Origin: an uncultured Opitutia bacterium
GTDB taxonomy: Bacteria; Verrucomicrobiota; Verrucomicrobiia; Opitutales; UBA953
Direction: 5' to 3'
Assembly: GCA_903850885.1 (NCBI GenBank)
Contig: CAINMU010000001.1
Location: 1 to 64,000, forward strand
DNA length: 64,000 bases
The position numbers and the translations under genes are program-made. The notes beneath the pieces were generated by a model that was given only the letters and a program-made list of their open reading frames with translations, had not been told where the DNA came from and ran no database searches. Below, piece after piece: positions 47,730 to 58,050 of the stretch (position 1 is its first letter; the number at the start of each line of letters is the position of its first letter).

Positions 47730-48860
47730 TTACGCGCCGCTGAAGTGGGCTTCGTCGATTTCGACCGGCTCACCGCCGGAAAGGTGAACGGGCTCGCCAA
47801 TCTGGGCTTGATCGTTTTTCCAAATCTCGACGGTCGCCGGCGCTTCGGCATCTGGCGAGATCCATTGCCAGCGCCCAATGCCCAGGAAGCTCATCGGGAT
47901 GCCTTTATCCGAACTCAACCCAGGACCCGTACCGCGCACGAAGGGCTTGTTACCAATCCCGATCATCAGGTTGATAATCAGCGAGGTGCCGCCGCTCGCC
48001 GGACTCGCCGCGGTGACTTCCGCCACTGGCTCGTCTTCCAATTCGAGTACGGGCGTTTCAGCTTCTTCTTCCGAAATCAATTCAGCCTCCGGCTCATCGT
48101 CCTCGGCGGACGGCTGGCTAGGAGCGGAGGCGACGGGCGGGTTTTCAGCCAAAGCATCCAAGCGCGCCTGCAGTGCTTCCACCGAGGACTCAATCTTGGT
48201 CACCGCTCGATCAGCCTTCTGGGCAGCCTTCTTAATCTCATCCCGGACGGCCTTCACTTCCTCGGCTGATTCCTGGAGCTGCTTGGTGACATCGTCGCGG
48301 CGGGCGGCGGCTTCGGTGATTTCTTCGACATCGGCCACGGCACCGCGCACGGCGTTGGCCAACGACAGCACCCGAGCGCCCAAATCGTCCATGGCTTCTT
48401 TTGTCTCCGTATTCTGACCCGTGCTTTGTTGTAATTCTTGTAATCTGCCTTCGCACTCCGCGAGGCTGGCCTTGAGTGCGTTAATTTCGGTCGAAGCCCG
48501 CTGCGCGACCGCGGCGACCGCCGTATCGGTATTCTTGCGAGCGGTGAGTTCGACTTCCGTCACCCGGCGATTAACCGCCTCGGTGCCAGCCCGAAAATCT
48601 TCGCGCAGCCGATCAATCTCTTCGGCCAAAGCCGTGCGCAACCGCGCCTGTTCCGCCAAGCGCTCTGATTTACCGCTGCCCTCTTTAAGTACCGGAATCA
48701 CCACGAACAAGGATGCGCCCATAATCCCCGCGACCGCTAAGAAGGCCTCAAAGCCATCCTTCGGATTGAGGCCAGGGCAAAGGATCCCGATGACGGCCGT
48801 TAAATCCGCCGCGACCAGAAACCATTTTTCTTTGAGTAATTTTTCGATGTCTCGGTTCAT
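47730..48860 (-). CDS. membrane-anchored coiled-coil protein, function unknown
   Basis: 376 aa; N-terminal hydrophobic segments; long coiled coil (ARLRTALAEEIDRLREDFRAGTEAVNRRVTEVELTARKNTD); C-terminal globular block LMIGIGNKPFVRGTGPGLSSDKGIPMSFLGIGRWQWISP. Confidence 0.78.
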   Translation of the reverse strand: MNRDIEKLLKEKWFLVAADLTAVIGILCPGLNPKDGFEAFLAVAGIMGASLFVVIPVLKEGSGKSERLAEQARLRTALAEEIDRLREDFRAGTEAVNRRVTEVELTARKNTDTAVAAVAQRASTEINALKASLAECEGRLQELQQSTGQNTETKEAMDDLGARVLSLANAVRGAVADVEEITEAAARRDDVTKQLQESAEEVKAVRDEIKKAAQKADRAVTKIESSVEALQARLDALAENPPVASAPSQPSAEDDEPEAELISEEEAETPVLELEDEPVAEVTAASPASGGTSLIINLMIGIGNKPFVRGTGPGLSSDKGIPMSFLGIGRWQWISPDAEAPATVEIWKNDQAQIGEPVHLSGGEPVEIDEAHFSGA

Positions 48861-48886
48861 AAGGAGGGGGTTAGGACAAGGGGTTT

Positions 48887-49906
48887 CTAGCGAGGTCTTT
48901 CGACAAAGCCAACCTTCCGATTGACCTTAGAAAGTGTCCGGAATGCGACGGCTTGGGCCTGCTCCGCCCCCGCCTTGAAAATCCGGCCTAGTTCTTCGCG
49001 GTCTTTAATCAATTCATCATAACGCAACCGGACGGGGTCCAAGGTGGCTACCACCGCGTCCGCCACGCCCTGCTTGAAGTCGCCATATCCCTTACCGCTG
49101 AATTCCGCCTCCAAGGTGGCCACGCTGCGACCCGTACAGGCCGACATAATCGTGAGCAAATTAGTCACCCCAGGCTTATCTTCGCCGGCCCGCACCTCGG
49201 CGGTGGAGTCGGTCACGGCGGACATGATCTTCTTCCGAATCTCGTCCGGGCGGTCCGTCACATACACCATGGAGGAAAGGTTGGGGTCGGACTTGGACAT
49301 CTTCACCGTGGGGTCTTGCAACGACATGATGCGGGAGCCGATCTTAGAAATAAAAGGCTCCGGAATATGGAAAGTGTCCGAGTAGCGATGGTTAAATTTT
49401 TCGGCCAGATCGCGGGCGAGTTCCAGGTGTTGCTTCTGATCGTCACCCACGGGGACTAATTGAGCGTTATATAAGAGAATATCTGCCGCCATTAAGACTG
49501 GGTAAAAAAGCAGCCCAGCATCGACCGATTGGTGCTTGCGGGCCTTATCCTTAAACTGGGTCATCCGCTCCAATTGCCCTAAAGGGCAAAGGCAGCCCAA
49601 AATCCAAGCGAGTTCCGTATGCCCGATGACGTGCGACTGGACAAACAGGTGGCTCCGTGCCGGATCGAGCCCACAGGCCACATACTGAGCCAAGCAGGAA
49701 TAGGTATTATCCCGCAACTGAGCGGGGACGTGGGCCACCGTGATGGCGTGCTGATCCACGATGCCAAAGTAGCAGTCATAATCATCCTGCATCCGCCCCC
49801 AATTCAGGACAGCCCCGAGGTAATTACCCAGGTGCAGACGGCCCGTGGGCTGGGCGCAGGTCAGTACAACGGGCTTAGTGGGCTTTTTTTCGCTAATTTC
49901 GCTCAT
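48887..49906 (-). CDS. trpS: tryptophanyl-tRNA synthetase
   Basis: ORF 48887-49945; likely start MSEISEKKP; TCAQPTGRLHLGNYLGAVLNW, VPVGDDQKQHLELARDLAEKFN, KMSKSDPN. Confidence 0.96.
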   Translation of the reverse strand: MSEISEKKPTKPVVLTCAQPTGRLHLGNYLGAVLNWGRMQDDYDCYFGIVDQHAITVAHVPAQLRDNTYSCLAQYVACGLDPARSHLFVQSHVIGHTELAWILGCLCPLGQLERMTQFKDKARKHQSVDAGLLFYPVLMAADILLYNAQLVPVGDDQKQHLELARDLAEKFNHRYSDTFHIPEPFISKIGSRIMSLQDPTVKMSKSDPNLSSMVYVTDRPDEIRKKIMSAVTDSTAEVRAGEDKPGVTNLLTIMSACTGRSVATLEAEFSGKGYGDFKQGVADAVVATLDPVRLRYDELIKDREELGRIFKAGAEQAQAVAFRTLSKVNRKVGFVERPR

Positions 49907-50022
49907 CCGATGGCTCAGCGTGGCCATAGCTCGGCCAGGCATCAAGCGGATTGGGGAGTTAGCGACGCTTGAAATGTGGAACCGTTCCCCTTACACATCC
50001 AGACCCACCAGTCCCCTTCGCC

Positions 50023-51111
50023 ATGCTCCTTGCTCAAGCCGCCGCCACCCCCCACCCCGCCAGCAGCCTTAAAGACATCATCGTCAAGGACGCCAATCTT
50101 GTCGCCGTTGCCCTCGGCTGGATCGCCCTGGCCGTCGTCATCGGCTGGGCCACGAAAAAAATCCTCAGCTGGCTCTCGGCCAAATTCACCCACAGCCCCA
50201 TCGCGGGGGCGACTATCAAGTCGACCGGCAAATCCCTCCAAGTCCTCACCCCGGCCTACGCCATCTGGCTCATCAATGAGAGCAACGCTGCACTCATCCC
50301 GGACGCTTATGACGCCCCGATAAAACTGGTCATCAGCCTGCTTCTCTCCGTCGCCCATACCGCGACCGCCTATCACATGGTCGCCATCCCGATCGCTTGG
50401 GCCAAGAAAGTCGCCGACGATACGGACAATAAATTAGACGACGTGCTGGTGCCCATGCTCTCCACGGTGATTAAAATTGTGGTCATTCTCGTCGGCTCAG
50501 TCAAAGCCGTCTCCATCGTCGACCCGGAGACCTCCAAATCCTTTCTCGCGCTTCTCGCGACCGGGGGCTTGGCCGTCGGCTTAGCTTCGCAAGACACGAT
50601 CAAAAACATCTTCGGTGCCGCGATGCTCATCATCGACCAGCCCTTTACCCTGGGCGACCTGATCAATACCGGAACCCACGAAGGACGCGTCCAATCGCTT
50701 GGCCTGCGTTCGACCACCCTGACCCTGCTCGACGGCCAGCTTCTCATGATTCCGAACGCCGACCTCGCCAATCGCCCGATCGTCAATATCACCCGCCGAG
50801 ATTTCATCCGGGCCCAGGATTTGGTCCACCTCGAAGTGAACACGTCCGCCGCCAAAGCCCAGGAGGCCGTCCAAATTATCCGTGAAATCATGACGAACCA
50901 CGAAGGCTTCGATCATCGTCAACCGCCCTTGGTCCACCTGCATGAATTCGGAGAATGGGCGATCAACATCCGAATCATGTACTGGTATTTCCCTGCTGCC
51001 GCCGTTATGCAGATGGAATTCAACCAGAAACTTCTCCTGCAGGTCGTCGAGCGACTTAGGCAAGCCAACATCAATCTCGCAATCCAAGGCACGCCTCAAA
51101 CCCGCTCTTAA
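50023..51111 (+). CDS. MscS-family mechanosensitive ion channel
   Basis: ORF 49969-51111; likely start MLLAQAAATPH. LLATGGLAVGLASQDTIKNIFGAAMLIIDQPFTLGDLI, LDGQLLMIPNADLANRPIVNITRRDF. Confidence 0.92.
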   Translation: MLLAQAAATPHPASSLKDIIVKDANLVAVALGWIALAVVIGWATKKILSWLSAKFTHSPIAGATIKSTGKSLQVLTPAYAIWLINESNAALIPDAYDAPIKLVISLLLSVAHTATAYHMVAIPIAWAKKVADDTDNKLDDVLVPMLSTVIKIVVILVGSVKAVSIVDPETSKSFLALLATGGLAVGLASQDTIKNIFGAAMLIIDQPFTLGDLINTGTHEGRVQSLGLRSTTLTLLDGQLLMIPNADLANRPIVNITRRDFIRAQDLVHLEVNTSAAKAQEAVQIIREIMTNHEGFDHRQPPLVHLHEFGEWAINIRIMYWYFPAAAVMQMEFNQKLLLQVVERLRQANINLAIQGTPQTRS

Positions 51112-51122
51112 TTTTTTATCCC

Positions 51123-51827
51123 ATGGCCCTCATTGAAGCAAAAAATCTCTCGAAATCTTACGGTGCCATCCGGGCCGTAAATAACGTTTCCTTCTCCGTC
51201 GATCGCGGTGAAGTCATCGGTTTCCTCGGGCCCAACGGCGCGGGCAAGTCGACGACAATGAAACTGCTGACCGGACACCTCCGGGCTGAAAGCGGCTGCG
51301 CCATCGTGGCCGGGTTTGACGTTTCAGACCAGCCCGTCGAAGCCAAACGCCATCTCGGCTATTCGCCCGAAGGCGCCCCGGCTTACGGCGAAATGACCGT
51401 CCGGGAATTCCTGCGCTTCGCCGCCGACCTGCGCGGCCTCGCCGACCCCGCCGAACGCGTCCGGGCCACGCTAGAACTTTGCCGCCTCAATGAGGTCGCC
51501 GCCCAGACCATCGAGACCCTCTCGAAAGGCTACCGCATGCGCGTAGGTTTCGCCCAAGCCGTCATCCACGACCCCGCCGTACTGATCCTCGACGAGCCAA
51601 CCGATGGCTTGGATCCTAATCAGAAATTCGAAGTGCGCCGCATCCTGAAAGATATGGCCGCCCGCAAGGCCGTGATCGTCTCCACCCACATCCTCGAAGA
51701 AGTCGGCGAGCTTTGCACCCGGGTCATCGTCATCGCCCAAGGCGAAATCCGCTGCGACGAATCCCGCGAACGCTTCCTGCAACGCGGCGAAGACCTGAAT
51801 CAAGTCTTCCGCCAACTCACCGCCTAA
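51123..51827 (+). CDS. ABC transporter ATP-binding protein (GldA/NosF-like)
   Basis: 234 aa; GPNGAGKST, LSKGYRMRVGFAQAVIHDPAVLILDEPTDGLDPNQ. Confidence 0.93.
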   Translation: MALIEAKNLSKSYGAIRAVNNVSFSVDRGEVIGFLGPNGAGKSTTMKLLTGHLRAESGCAIVAGFDVSDQPVEAKRHLGYSPEGAPAYGEMTVREFLRFAADLRGLADPAERVRATLELCRLNEVAAQTIETLSKGYRMRVGFAQAVIHDPAVLILDEPTDGLDPNQKFEVRRILKDMAARKAVIVSTHILEEVGELCTRVIVIAQGEIRCDESRERFLQRGEDLNQVFRQLTA

Positions 51828-51839
51828 ATTTTAACGCCC

Positions 51840-52607
51840 ATGTCCTCTCCTTCCGAAAATCCCGCACCTAAGTCCGCTGGCCTCTCCGCCTTTGGCGCCA
51901 TCCTCCGCCGCGAATTCGCCGGCTACTTCCGCACGCCGCTCGCCTACGTGTTCCTCGCGGTCTTCAATGCCTTCGCGGTGTCGCTGGCCTTCTTCGTCGG
52001 CAATATGTACGAAGCCGGCGTCGCTTCCCTTGATCGTTTCTTCCTCTACCACCCCTGGCTCTGGGCTTTTCTCGCTCCCGCCGCGGGCGCCCGTCTCTGG
52101 GCGGAAGAACGCCGCCAAGGTACCATCGAACTCCTGCTCACTTGGCCCGTCACGGTCTGGCAAGCAGCCCTCGGTAAATTCCTCGCCGCCTGGCTCTTCC
52201 TCGCCTGCGCCTTGCTCATGACCCTGCCCGTCGCCTTTACGGTAGGATGGCTCGGCGATCCCGATTGGGGCGTCATCCTCGCCGGCTATGCGGGTTCGCT
52301 TCTTTGCGCGGGCGCCTGCCTTGGCGTTGCCGCGGTCGCCTCCGCTCTGACGCGCAGTCAGGTCATTGCCTTCGTCACTGGCTTCCTTGCCTGCTTCATC
52401 CTCGTCCTTGTCGGCTACGGCGTGTTCGACGAATTATTCGCGGGCATGCTACCCTCCGGCATGGTCGACGAAATCCGCCGCCTCGGTCTCTGGCGTAATC
52501 TCGAACCTTTCACGCTCGGTCTTTTCGACCTACGTCCCGCCGTCTATTTCGTGACGGTGGCCTTCTCCGGCCTCGGCTTGAGCACCATCATTATTGAACG
52601 TCGCTAA
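51840..52607 (+). CDS. ABC transporter permease (GldF-like)
   Basis: 255 aa; GAILRREFAGYFRTPLAYVFLAVF, RLWAEERRQGTIELLLTWPVTVWQAALGKFLAAWLFL. Confidence 0.9.
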   Translation: MSSPSENPAPKSAGLSAFGAILRREFAGYFRTPLAYVFLAVFNAFAVSLAFFVGNMYEAGVASLDRFFLYHPWLWAFLAPAAGARLWAEERRQGTIELLLTWPVTVWQAALGKFLAAWLFLACALLMTLPVAFTVGWLGDPDWGVILAGYAGSLLCAGACLGVAAVASALTRSQVIAFVTGFLACFILVLVGYGVFDELFAGMLPSGMVDEIRRLGLWRNLEPFTLGLFDLRPAVYFVTVAFSGLGLSTIIIERR

Positions 52608-52625
52608 TCCCTAAAGCCTCTCACC

Positions 52626-54527
52626 ATGTCCCGCTTCCAAGCCATTCTTGCCGTTCTTGCCATCTGCGCCGCGGCCTTTTTCGCCAACCTGCTCTTTAGT
52701 GTCACGAATATCCGAGCCGACTTCACCCAAGACCAAACATTCACCCTCTCGCCCGGCTCGCGCCGCATCATCGCCCGCCTCGACGAGCCGGTGACGCTGG
52801 AGTTCTTTGCCAGCCGCTCCGACGTTAAGCTCCGGCCTTACCTGGAAAGTTATTCCCGACGAATCGAAACGCTGTTAAGGGAATACGTCGCCCACTCCGG
52901 CGGAAAAATTAAGTTGGTCATCACCGATCCGCGACCCGACACCAAAGAAGAACAGCGCGCCCAGCGCCAAAGCCTCGGAGCCATGCGCGCCGCCCAAGGC
53001 AACGCCTACCTCGGCCTCACCGCCCAACAAGCCGACACGGTGAAAGCCATTCCAGTCCTCGATCCGAGTCGTGAAAAATTTCTGGAGTTCGATCTGTCCA
53101 AGCTGATTGCCTCCGTCGCCCGCCTCGACAAACCCAAGCTCGCAATCATCAGTTCGCTGGCGATTACGAATCAAGTATCCCAAGGTGAACAACAACAGCC
53201 TGGCCCGGCTGACTTCCTCCTCGCCGAGCTCGGACAGACCTTCGAAGTCATCACGCTGAGCAACCAAGCCAGCGAGTTGCCCAAGGACACGGCCGTAATC
53301 GCGCTGATCCACCCCAATCACCTCGCCGAAAAACTTTCGTATGCGGTCGATCAGTTCCTCCTTAACGGCGGTCCGGTCTTCGCCGCCGTCGACCCGCTCT
53401 CGCGCCTCCAAAAATTCCAACAAGGGGGTATGCCGTTCATGATGGCCCCGATGGCGCTTGGCGCCTCGAGCGATCCGCTGCTTCTGCGCGGCTGGGGCAT
53501 CAACGTCGATATCGACGCCGTCGTCGGTGACGCCAGTAACTCGGTCGCCATCCGCGGCTCGCGCGGCGAACCCGTCCAATATCAACCTGCCTTCTCCGTC
53601 ACGGGAGATGCTTTCGCCAAAGACTCGCCACTCACCAGCGATCTCCACGAAATCGCCTTCATGGAGCCCGGCGATATTTCGCTGATTTCGGGCGCCGAAA
53701 AACGCCTGACCTTAGTTCCGCTTATCACGCTCAGCAGTCCGGGCGCCGGCGTCATCGGCACTACCGTGGCCAATGCCGGTCCTTTTGAAAAAGTCGCCCT
53801 CAGCTTTAAGCCCGACGGTAAATCACGCGTGCTCGTCGCTTCCGTTACCGGTACGTTTAGCTCGGCTTACCCCAAGGGCACTCCGGCCGAACCCCCCGCC
53901 GCTCCCGACGCCCCCAAGCCAACCACGCCTCCCGTGGCAGCGCCGGCCGCTCCGCACCTGACCGAGTCCAAGAAACCCGGTCGCCTCATGGTTGTCGCGG
54001 ATTCGGACTTCATGCTCGATCCGTTCACCGTGCGCCAACGTCAGGCCTCCGGCCAAGTCGCCATGGAAGCAATCAACGACAACCTCGCCTTCGTCTTGAG
54101 CGCGCTCGAAACCTTAGGCGGAAGCGACGAACTCGTCTCGCTCCGCTCCAAAGGTACGTCGATTCGCCCGTTCAAGCGCGTGGTCGCCCTCGAGCGCGAA
54201 GCCCAAGTGCGCTATCAAGCCAAGTTGGATGAGATCGAAAAACGCCTGGAAGACGCCAACGGCAAGATCGCTGAAATCTCTAAACGCTCGGGCGCCGATA
54301 ATTCCAAAGGGCTGATCATCACCCCCGAGATGCAACGCGAAATCGAAAAGTTCCAAGCCGAAGCCGAAAAGCTCACCGATGAACGTCGCGTCATTCGCCG
54401 CGGCTTGAGCGAAGACGTCAATTCGCTCGGCCGTCGCCTCCAGGTGATCAACCTGCTCGCCGGCCCCGCCCTCGCCGCGCTCTTCGGTCTGCTCTACGCC
54501 CTCGCCCGCCGTCGTAAAATCGCCTAA
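52626..54527 (+). CDS. GldG-like ABC-associated auxiliary protein
   Basis: 633 aa; NIRADFTQDQTFTLSPGSRRIIARLDEPVTLEFFASR, internal periplasmic domain, C-terminal coiled coil and TM helix (LLAGPALAALFGLLYALARRRKIA). Confidence 0.88.
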   Translation: MSRFQAILAVLAICAAAFFANLLFSVTNIRADFTQDQTFTLSPGSRRIIARLDEPVTLEFFASRSDVKLRPYLESYSRRIETLLREYVAHSGGKIKLVITDPRPDTKEEQRAQRQSLGAMRAAQGNAYLGLTAQQADTVKAIPVLDPSREKFLEFDLSKLIASVARLDKPKLAIISSLAITNQVSQGEQQQPGPADFLLAELGQTFEVITLSNQASELPKDTAVIALIHPNHLAEKLSYAVDQFLLNGGPVFAAVDPLSRLQKFQQGGMPFMMAPMALGASSDPLLLRGWGINVDIDAVVGDASNSVAIRGSRGEPVQYQPAFSVTGDAFAKDSPLTSDLHEIAFMEPGDISLISGAEKRLTLVPLITLSSPGAGVIGTTVANAGPFEKVALSFKPDGKSRVLVASVTGTFSSAYPKGTPAEPPAAPDAPKPTTPPVAAPAAPHLTESKKPGRLMVVADSDFMLDPFTVRQRQASGQVAMEAINDNLAFVLSALETLGGSDELVSLRSKGTSIRPFKRVVALEREAQVRYQAKLDEIEKRLEDANGKIAEISKRSGADNSKGLIITPEMQREIEKFQAEAEKLTDERRVIRRGLSEDVNSLGRRLQVINLLAGPALAALFGLLYALARRRKIA

Positions 54528-54532
54528 TCGCC

Positions 54533-55549
54533 ATGCGTCATAAAAAACTCCTGCTCACTACCGTTCTAATCGGCTTCATCGCCCTGGCGGCCGTTTACCT
54601 TAAACGCGAGCAGCCTGCGTCCGCCACCGCTAAGTCAGCCCTGGTCGACCCGGGCATCCTGAGCGGACTGCAATCGCTCGTCCTCAAGGCCAACGGAAAA
54701 GTCACCACGATTGAAAAATCGGCAGCCGGCGCCTGGGTCGTCAAAGAAAAGTTTGGCCTTAACGCCGATGTCGAAAACCGGCTGAAGCCCTTGCTGCTTT
54801 CCTTACAGAAAGCCGAAAACTTCGGGCTACTGACGTCGAACGCCAAACGCATCGAAAAGCTTAACCTCGGAGACTCCTCCTTGCTGCTCACGGCGGCGAA
54901 CGGGAAGTCCTTCGCCGCTGATTTCGGCAAAACGACCGACGATGGCCTCGGTCAAGCCGCCCGCCTGCAAGGCGACCCCCAAGCGGTCCGCACCAGTTTC
55001 AACGAGCGCTTCGAGTCCGATGCCTTTGCTTGGGTCGACCCCGTCCTGCTCACGACCAAGCCCGAAGAAATCAAAACCATCAGCCTGATTTATGCCGACG
55101 GAAAAATGGATTTCTCCCGGCCCGCCAAAGGTCAGCCGTTCGGCGGCCCCGCCCTTGAAGACATGACCAGCACGCTGGCACTCCTCCGCATCAGCGACGC
55201 AGTTGCTCAAGGCGACAAAGAAGCGACGGCCGCTTTCGCTAAATCGTGGCAGGTAAAACTCGTGCTCTTCGATGGTACTTTCGCGACCGTAACTTTCGCG
55301 AAAGTCGCCGGCACGACTCCGAACGACCAAGGCAAGCTCTACCTGCGCGTAAAGCATTCCGACCCTAAGCATCCGGTTAATCTGACTTCCCAAAAAGCAG
55401 AGTTCCTCGCGCCGACCTGGTTGGCCGAACAAATCCCCTCGACACTCGCCGATCTTAAAAAATCCCTGGCTCCACCCGCGCCCCCCGGCGACGCCCCGCC
55501 CGCCAACATCCCAGCCCTGCCACCTGGGCTGATTCCGGCCGCTAAATAA
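54533..55549 (+). CDS. DUF4340 domain protein
   Basis: 338 aa; N-terminal TM anchor; GKVTTIEKSAAGAWVVKEKFGLNADVENRLKPLLLSLQKAE; follows a GldG-like gene as is common for DUF4340. Confidence 0.85.
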   Translation: MRHKKLLLTTVLIGFIALAAVYLKREQPASATAKSALVDPGILSGLQSLVLKANGKVTTIEKSAAGAWVVKEKFGLNADVENRLKPLLLSLQKAENFGLLTSNAKRIEKLNLGDSSLLLTAANGKSFAADFGKTTDDGLGQAARLQGDPQAVRTSFNERFESDAFAWVDPVLLTTKPEEIKTISLIYADGKMDFSRPAKGQPFGGPALEDMTSTLALLRISDAVAQGDKEATAAFAKSWQVKLVLFDGTFATVTFAKVAGTTPNDQGKLYLRVKHSDPKHPVNLTSQKAEFLAPTWLAEQIPSTLADLKKSLAPPAPPGDAPPANIPALPPGLIPAAK

Positions 55550-55562
55550 GCATCGTCGAAAC

Positions 55563-55596
55563 AAAAGCCCTTGCCTCCCGAGGTAAGGGCTTTTTC
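55563..55596 (+). terminator. Rho-independent terminator after the DUF4340 gene
   Basis: aaaagcccttgcctcccgaggtaagggcttttt. Confidence 0.85.
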
Positions 55597-55609
55597 GTGT
55601 CTACTTCAG

Positions 55610-56002
<393 letters not shown>

Positions 56003-56068
56003 GCGCCACAGCGCCGATTGAAATGAGGCTGGCGGAAGAACCCTTCCGGGGCTAGTCGTATTCACTTC

Positions 56069-56494
56069 ATGAATACCTTCACCCCCATCCTCGGCGAAAT
56101 TGGTATCTTCGGCGTCCTCGTCTTGCAATGCTTTGCGTTTCTTATCATGTTCGGCTGGATCATCGTCCCAGTTGGCGTCGCCGTGGCGAAGACCTTCTCA
56201 AAGGCAGGGCAGCCGGGCTGGGCGGTCCTGATCCCGATCTACAACGTCATCATACTCCTACGTATCGCGGGTCTCCCTTGGTATTGGGTCTTTACTCCGC
56301 TCGTGGCCATCATTCCGACCCCCGGCTGGAGCGCCTGCCTGGTCTGGGTCGTCTGGGTCCACCATCGCATATCGACCCGCTTTGGCCAGGGCGGCGGCTT
56401 CACGGTCGGCCTAATCCTGCTCAGTCCGATCTTCTGGCTCATCCTCGGCTTCGGTTCCTCGAAGTATAACGGCGAGCAGCCTGCTCAGGCCTAA
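56069..56494 (+). CDS. DUF5684-like membrane protein
   Basis: 141 aa; FSKAGQPGWAVLIPIYNVIILLRIAGLPWYWVFTPLVAIIP; ISTRFGQGGGFTVGLILL. Confidence 0.85.
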   Translation: MNTFTPILGEIGIFGVLVLQCFAFLIMFGWIIVPVGVAVAKTFSKAGQPGWAVLIPIYNVIILLRIAGLPWYWVFTPLVAIIPTPGWSACLVWVVWVHHRISTRFGQGGGFTVGLILLSPIFWLILGFGSSKYNGEQPAQA

Positions 56495-56567
56495 GCTCAC
56501 CTTCATCACCTCAAAAGGTCGGCGATTACCAGTAGACTCCCCTCAGTCAGAGCCTAGAAATGAAGCC

Positions 56568-57029
56568 ATGAACCTCACCCCTGTGTTCGCTTCCATCCTC
56601 GCCGCCGAAGTCTCCCCTGATGTCTACAAAAAGGTTTTTGTGGTCGGCTTCCTCGCGGCGGCCCTCGTCGCTGGTATCGCCTTCAGCATTCGCGCGCTCT
56701 GGCTGATCTTCGAAAAGGCCGGCGTCGAAGGATGGAAGGCGATTGTCCCGATCTACCATCACGTCATCCTCACCCGCATCGCCGGCCTGTCGGCTTGGTG
56801 GACGCTCCCGCTGCTGCTCGTCATCCCCTTCCTTAAAGTCCACGACAAGGGCGCGAAGGTCATCTGCCTCCTCCTGCTTTCAGTCTGGTGGGTCTGGCTC
56901 TGCCAGCGCATCGCGAAACGCTTCGGCAAGGGCGTGGGCTTCGGGCTCGGCCTCGCGGTCCCGGTCACGGACTTCTACTTCCGTACGGCTCTGGCCTTCG
57001 ACAAGTCGACGTATCATCAGCAGCCCTGA
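56568..57029 (+). CDS. DUF5684-like membrane protein, paralog of 56069-56494
   Basis: 153 aa; FEKAGVEGWKAIVPIYHHVILTRIAGLSAWWTLPLLLVIPFL; RIAKRFGKGVGFGLGLAV. Confidence 0.85.
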   Translation: MNLTPVFASILAAEVSPDVYKKVFVVGFLAAALVAGIAFSIRALWLIFEKAGVEGWKAIVPIYHHVILTRIAGLSAWWTLPLLLVIPFLKVHDKGAKVICLLLLSVWWVWLCQRIAKRFGKGVGFGLGLAVPVTDFYFRTALAFDKSTYHQQP

Positions 57030-57047
57030 GCTGGCTTTGACCGAAAT

Positions 57048-57083
57048 AAAAAAGGGCGCCCACGCGGGCGCCCTTTTTATTTG
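57048..57083. terminator. Bidirectional Rho-independent terminator
   Basis: aaaaaagggcgcccacgcgggcgcccttttta between convergent genes. Confidence 0.88.
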
Positions 57084-58012
57084 GGCTGCTTGCCCTTGAG
57101 GTGCAGGTCAAAGAAACCCGTGACCAGGGGCCGTAGGTCGCGCTGTTTAGGCTGGAGGTCAAAAGAGTGCGGCGCCTCAGGAATGACTTCGAGCACGCAG
57201 GGGGCACCCTTTTCCTTGGCGATGCGGATGAACGTCTCGCTCTGGCTCAGCGGGACGGTCTCATCCGCCGTCCCGTGCACCAGGAGCAGGGGCGGATCCT
57301 TGGCGTCGAGGTAGGTGATCGGGGACCCTTTCTTATAAAGCTCGGGCGCCTCTTCGCGGGTCTTCGCGAACATCTTCATGTCGTGGTAGTTCATGAGATC
57401 AACGGCACCATAAAAACCGACCGCACAAGCCACCTTCGCCGAGACGTCCTGATAAGGCTCGCCCTTGATCGCGTCGAAGCCATCCGCCGGACCGGTCGTG
57501 GCGAGCATCATGGCGAGATTGCAACCTGCCGAGCAGCCGATGACGCCGATCCGCTCCGGATCGACACCCAGACTCGCAGCCTCCTTACGCAGATAACGCA
57601 CGGCAGCCTTGGCATCATAGACACTCTGCGGCCAAGTCACCTGACCTGACGTTCGGCGGAGCTTATAATTGATACTCATGCAGACGTAGCCCTTCAGGGC
57701 GAGATTCTCACTGATGTTCAATTCCCTGCCCCGTGCCTTATCGCCGTCATTAAAACCGCCGCCGTGGATCACAATGACCCCCGGGATCGGCTTGCTCTTA
57801 TCATGATCGAGCGGCGAATAGATGTCAGCCTTCTCCTTACGTTTGCCTCCAAGGTAGTCGACGTCCTTAAGCACGGCGACGGTCTTAGGGTAGACAGGAA
57901 CTTTCTTCATCGCTGCCGGAGTGTCTTCGGAGGCGGGCTCGGCAGAAGCCTTGGTCACGGAAGAAGGCGCAGCGGCGCAAACGAAAGCGGCCAAGACAAG
58001 TATGAGGGGCAT
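57077..58012 (-). CDS. secreted alpha/beta hydrolase (esterase/lipase-like)
   Basis: 311 aa; PGVIVIHGGGFNDGDKARG, IGVIGCSAGCNLAMMLAT, PPLLLVHGTADETVPLSQSE. Confidence 0.92.
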   Translation of the reverse strand: MPLILVLAAFVCAAAPSSVTKASAEPASEDTPAAMKKVPVYPKTVAVLKDVDYLGGKRKEKADIYSPLDHDKSKPIPGVIVIHGGGFNDGDKARGRELNISENLALKGYVCMSINYKLRRTSGQVTWPQSVYDAKAAVRYLRKEAASLGVDPERIGVIGCSAGCNLAMMLATTGPADGFDAIKGEPYQDVSAKVACAVGFYGAVDLMNYHDMKMFAKTREEAPELYKKGSPITYLDAKDPPLLLVHGTADETVPLSQSETFIRIAKEKGAPCVLEVIPEAPHSFDLQPKQRDLRPLVTGFFDLHLKGKQPK

Positions 58013-58050
58013 GCCTTGGAAATAACCACCCCGACGCCTCCGTCAATAAA

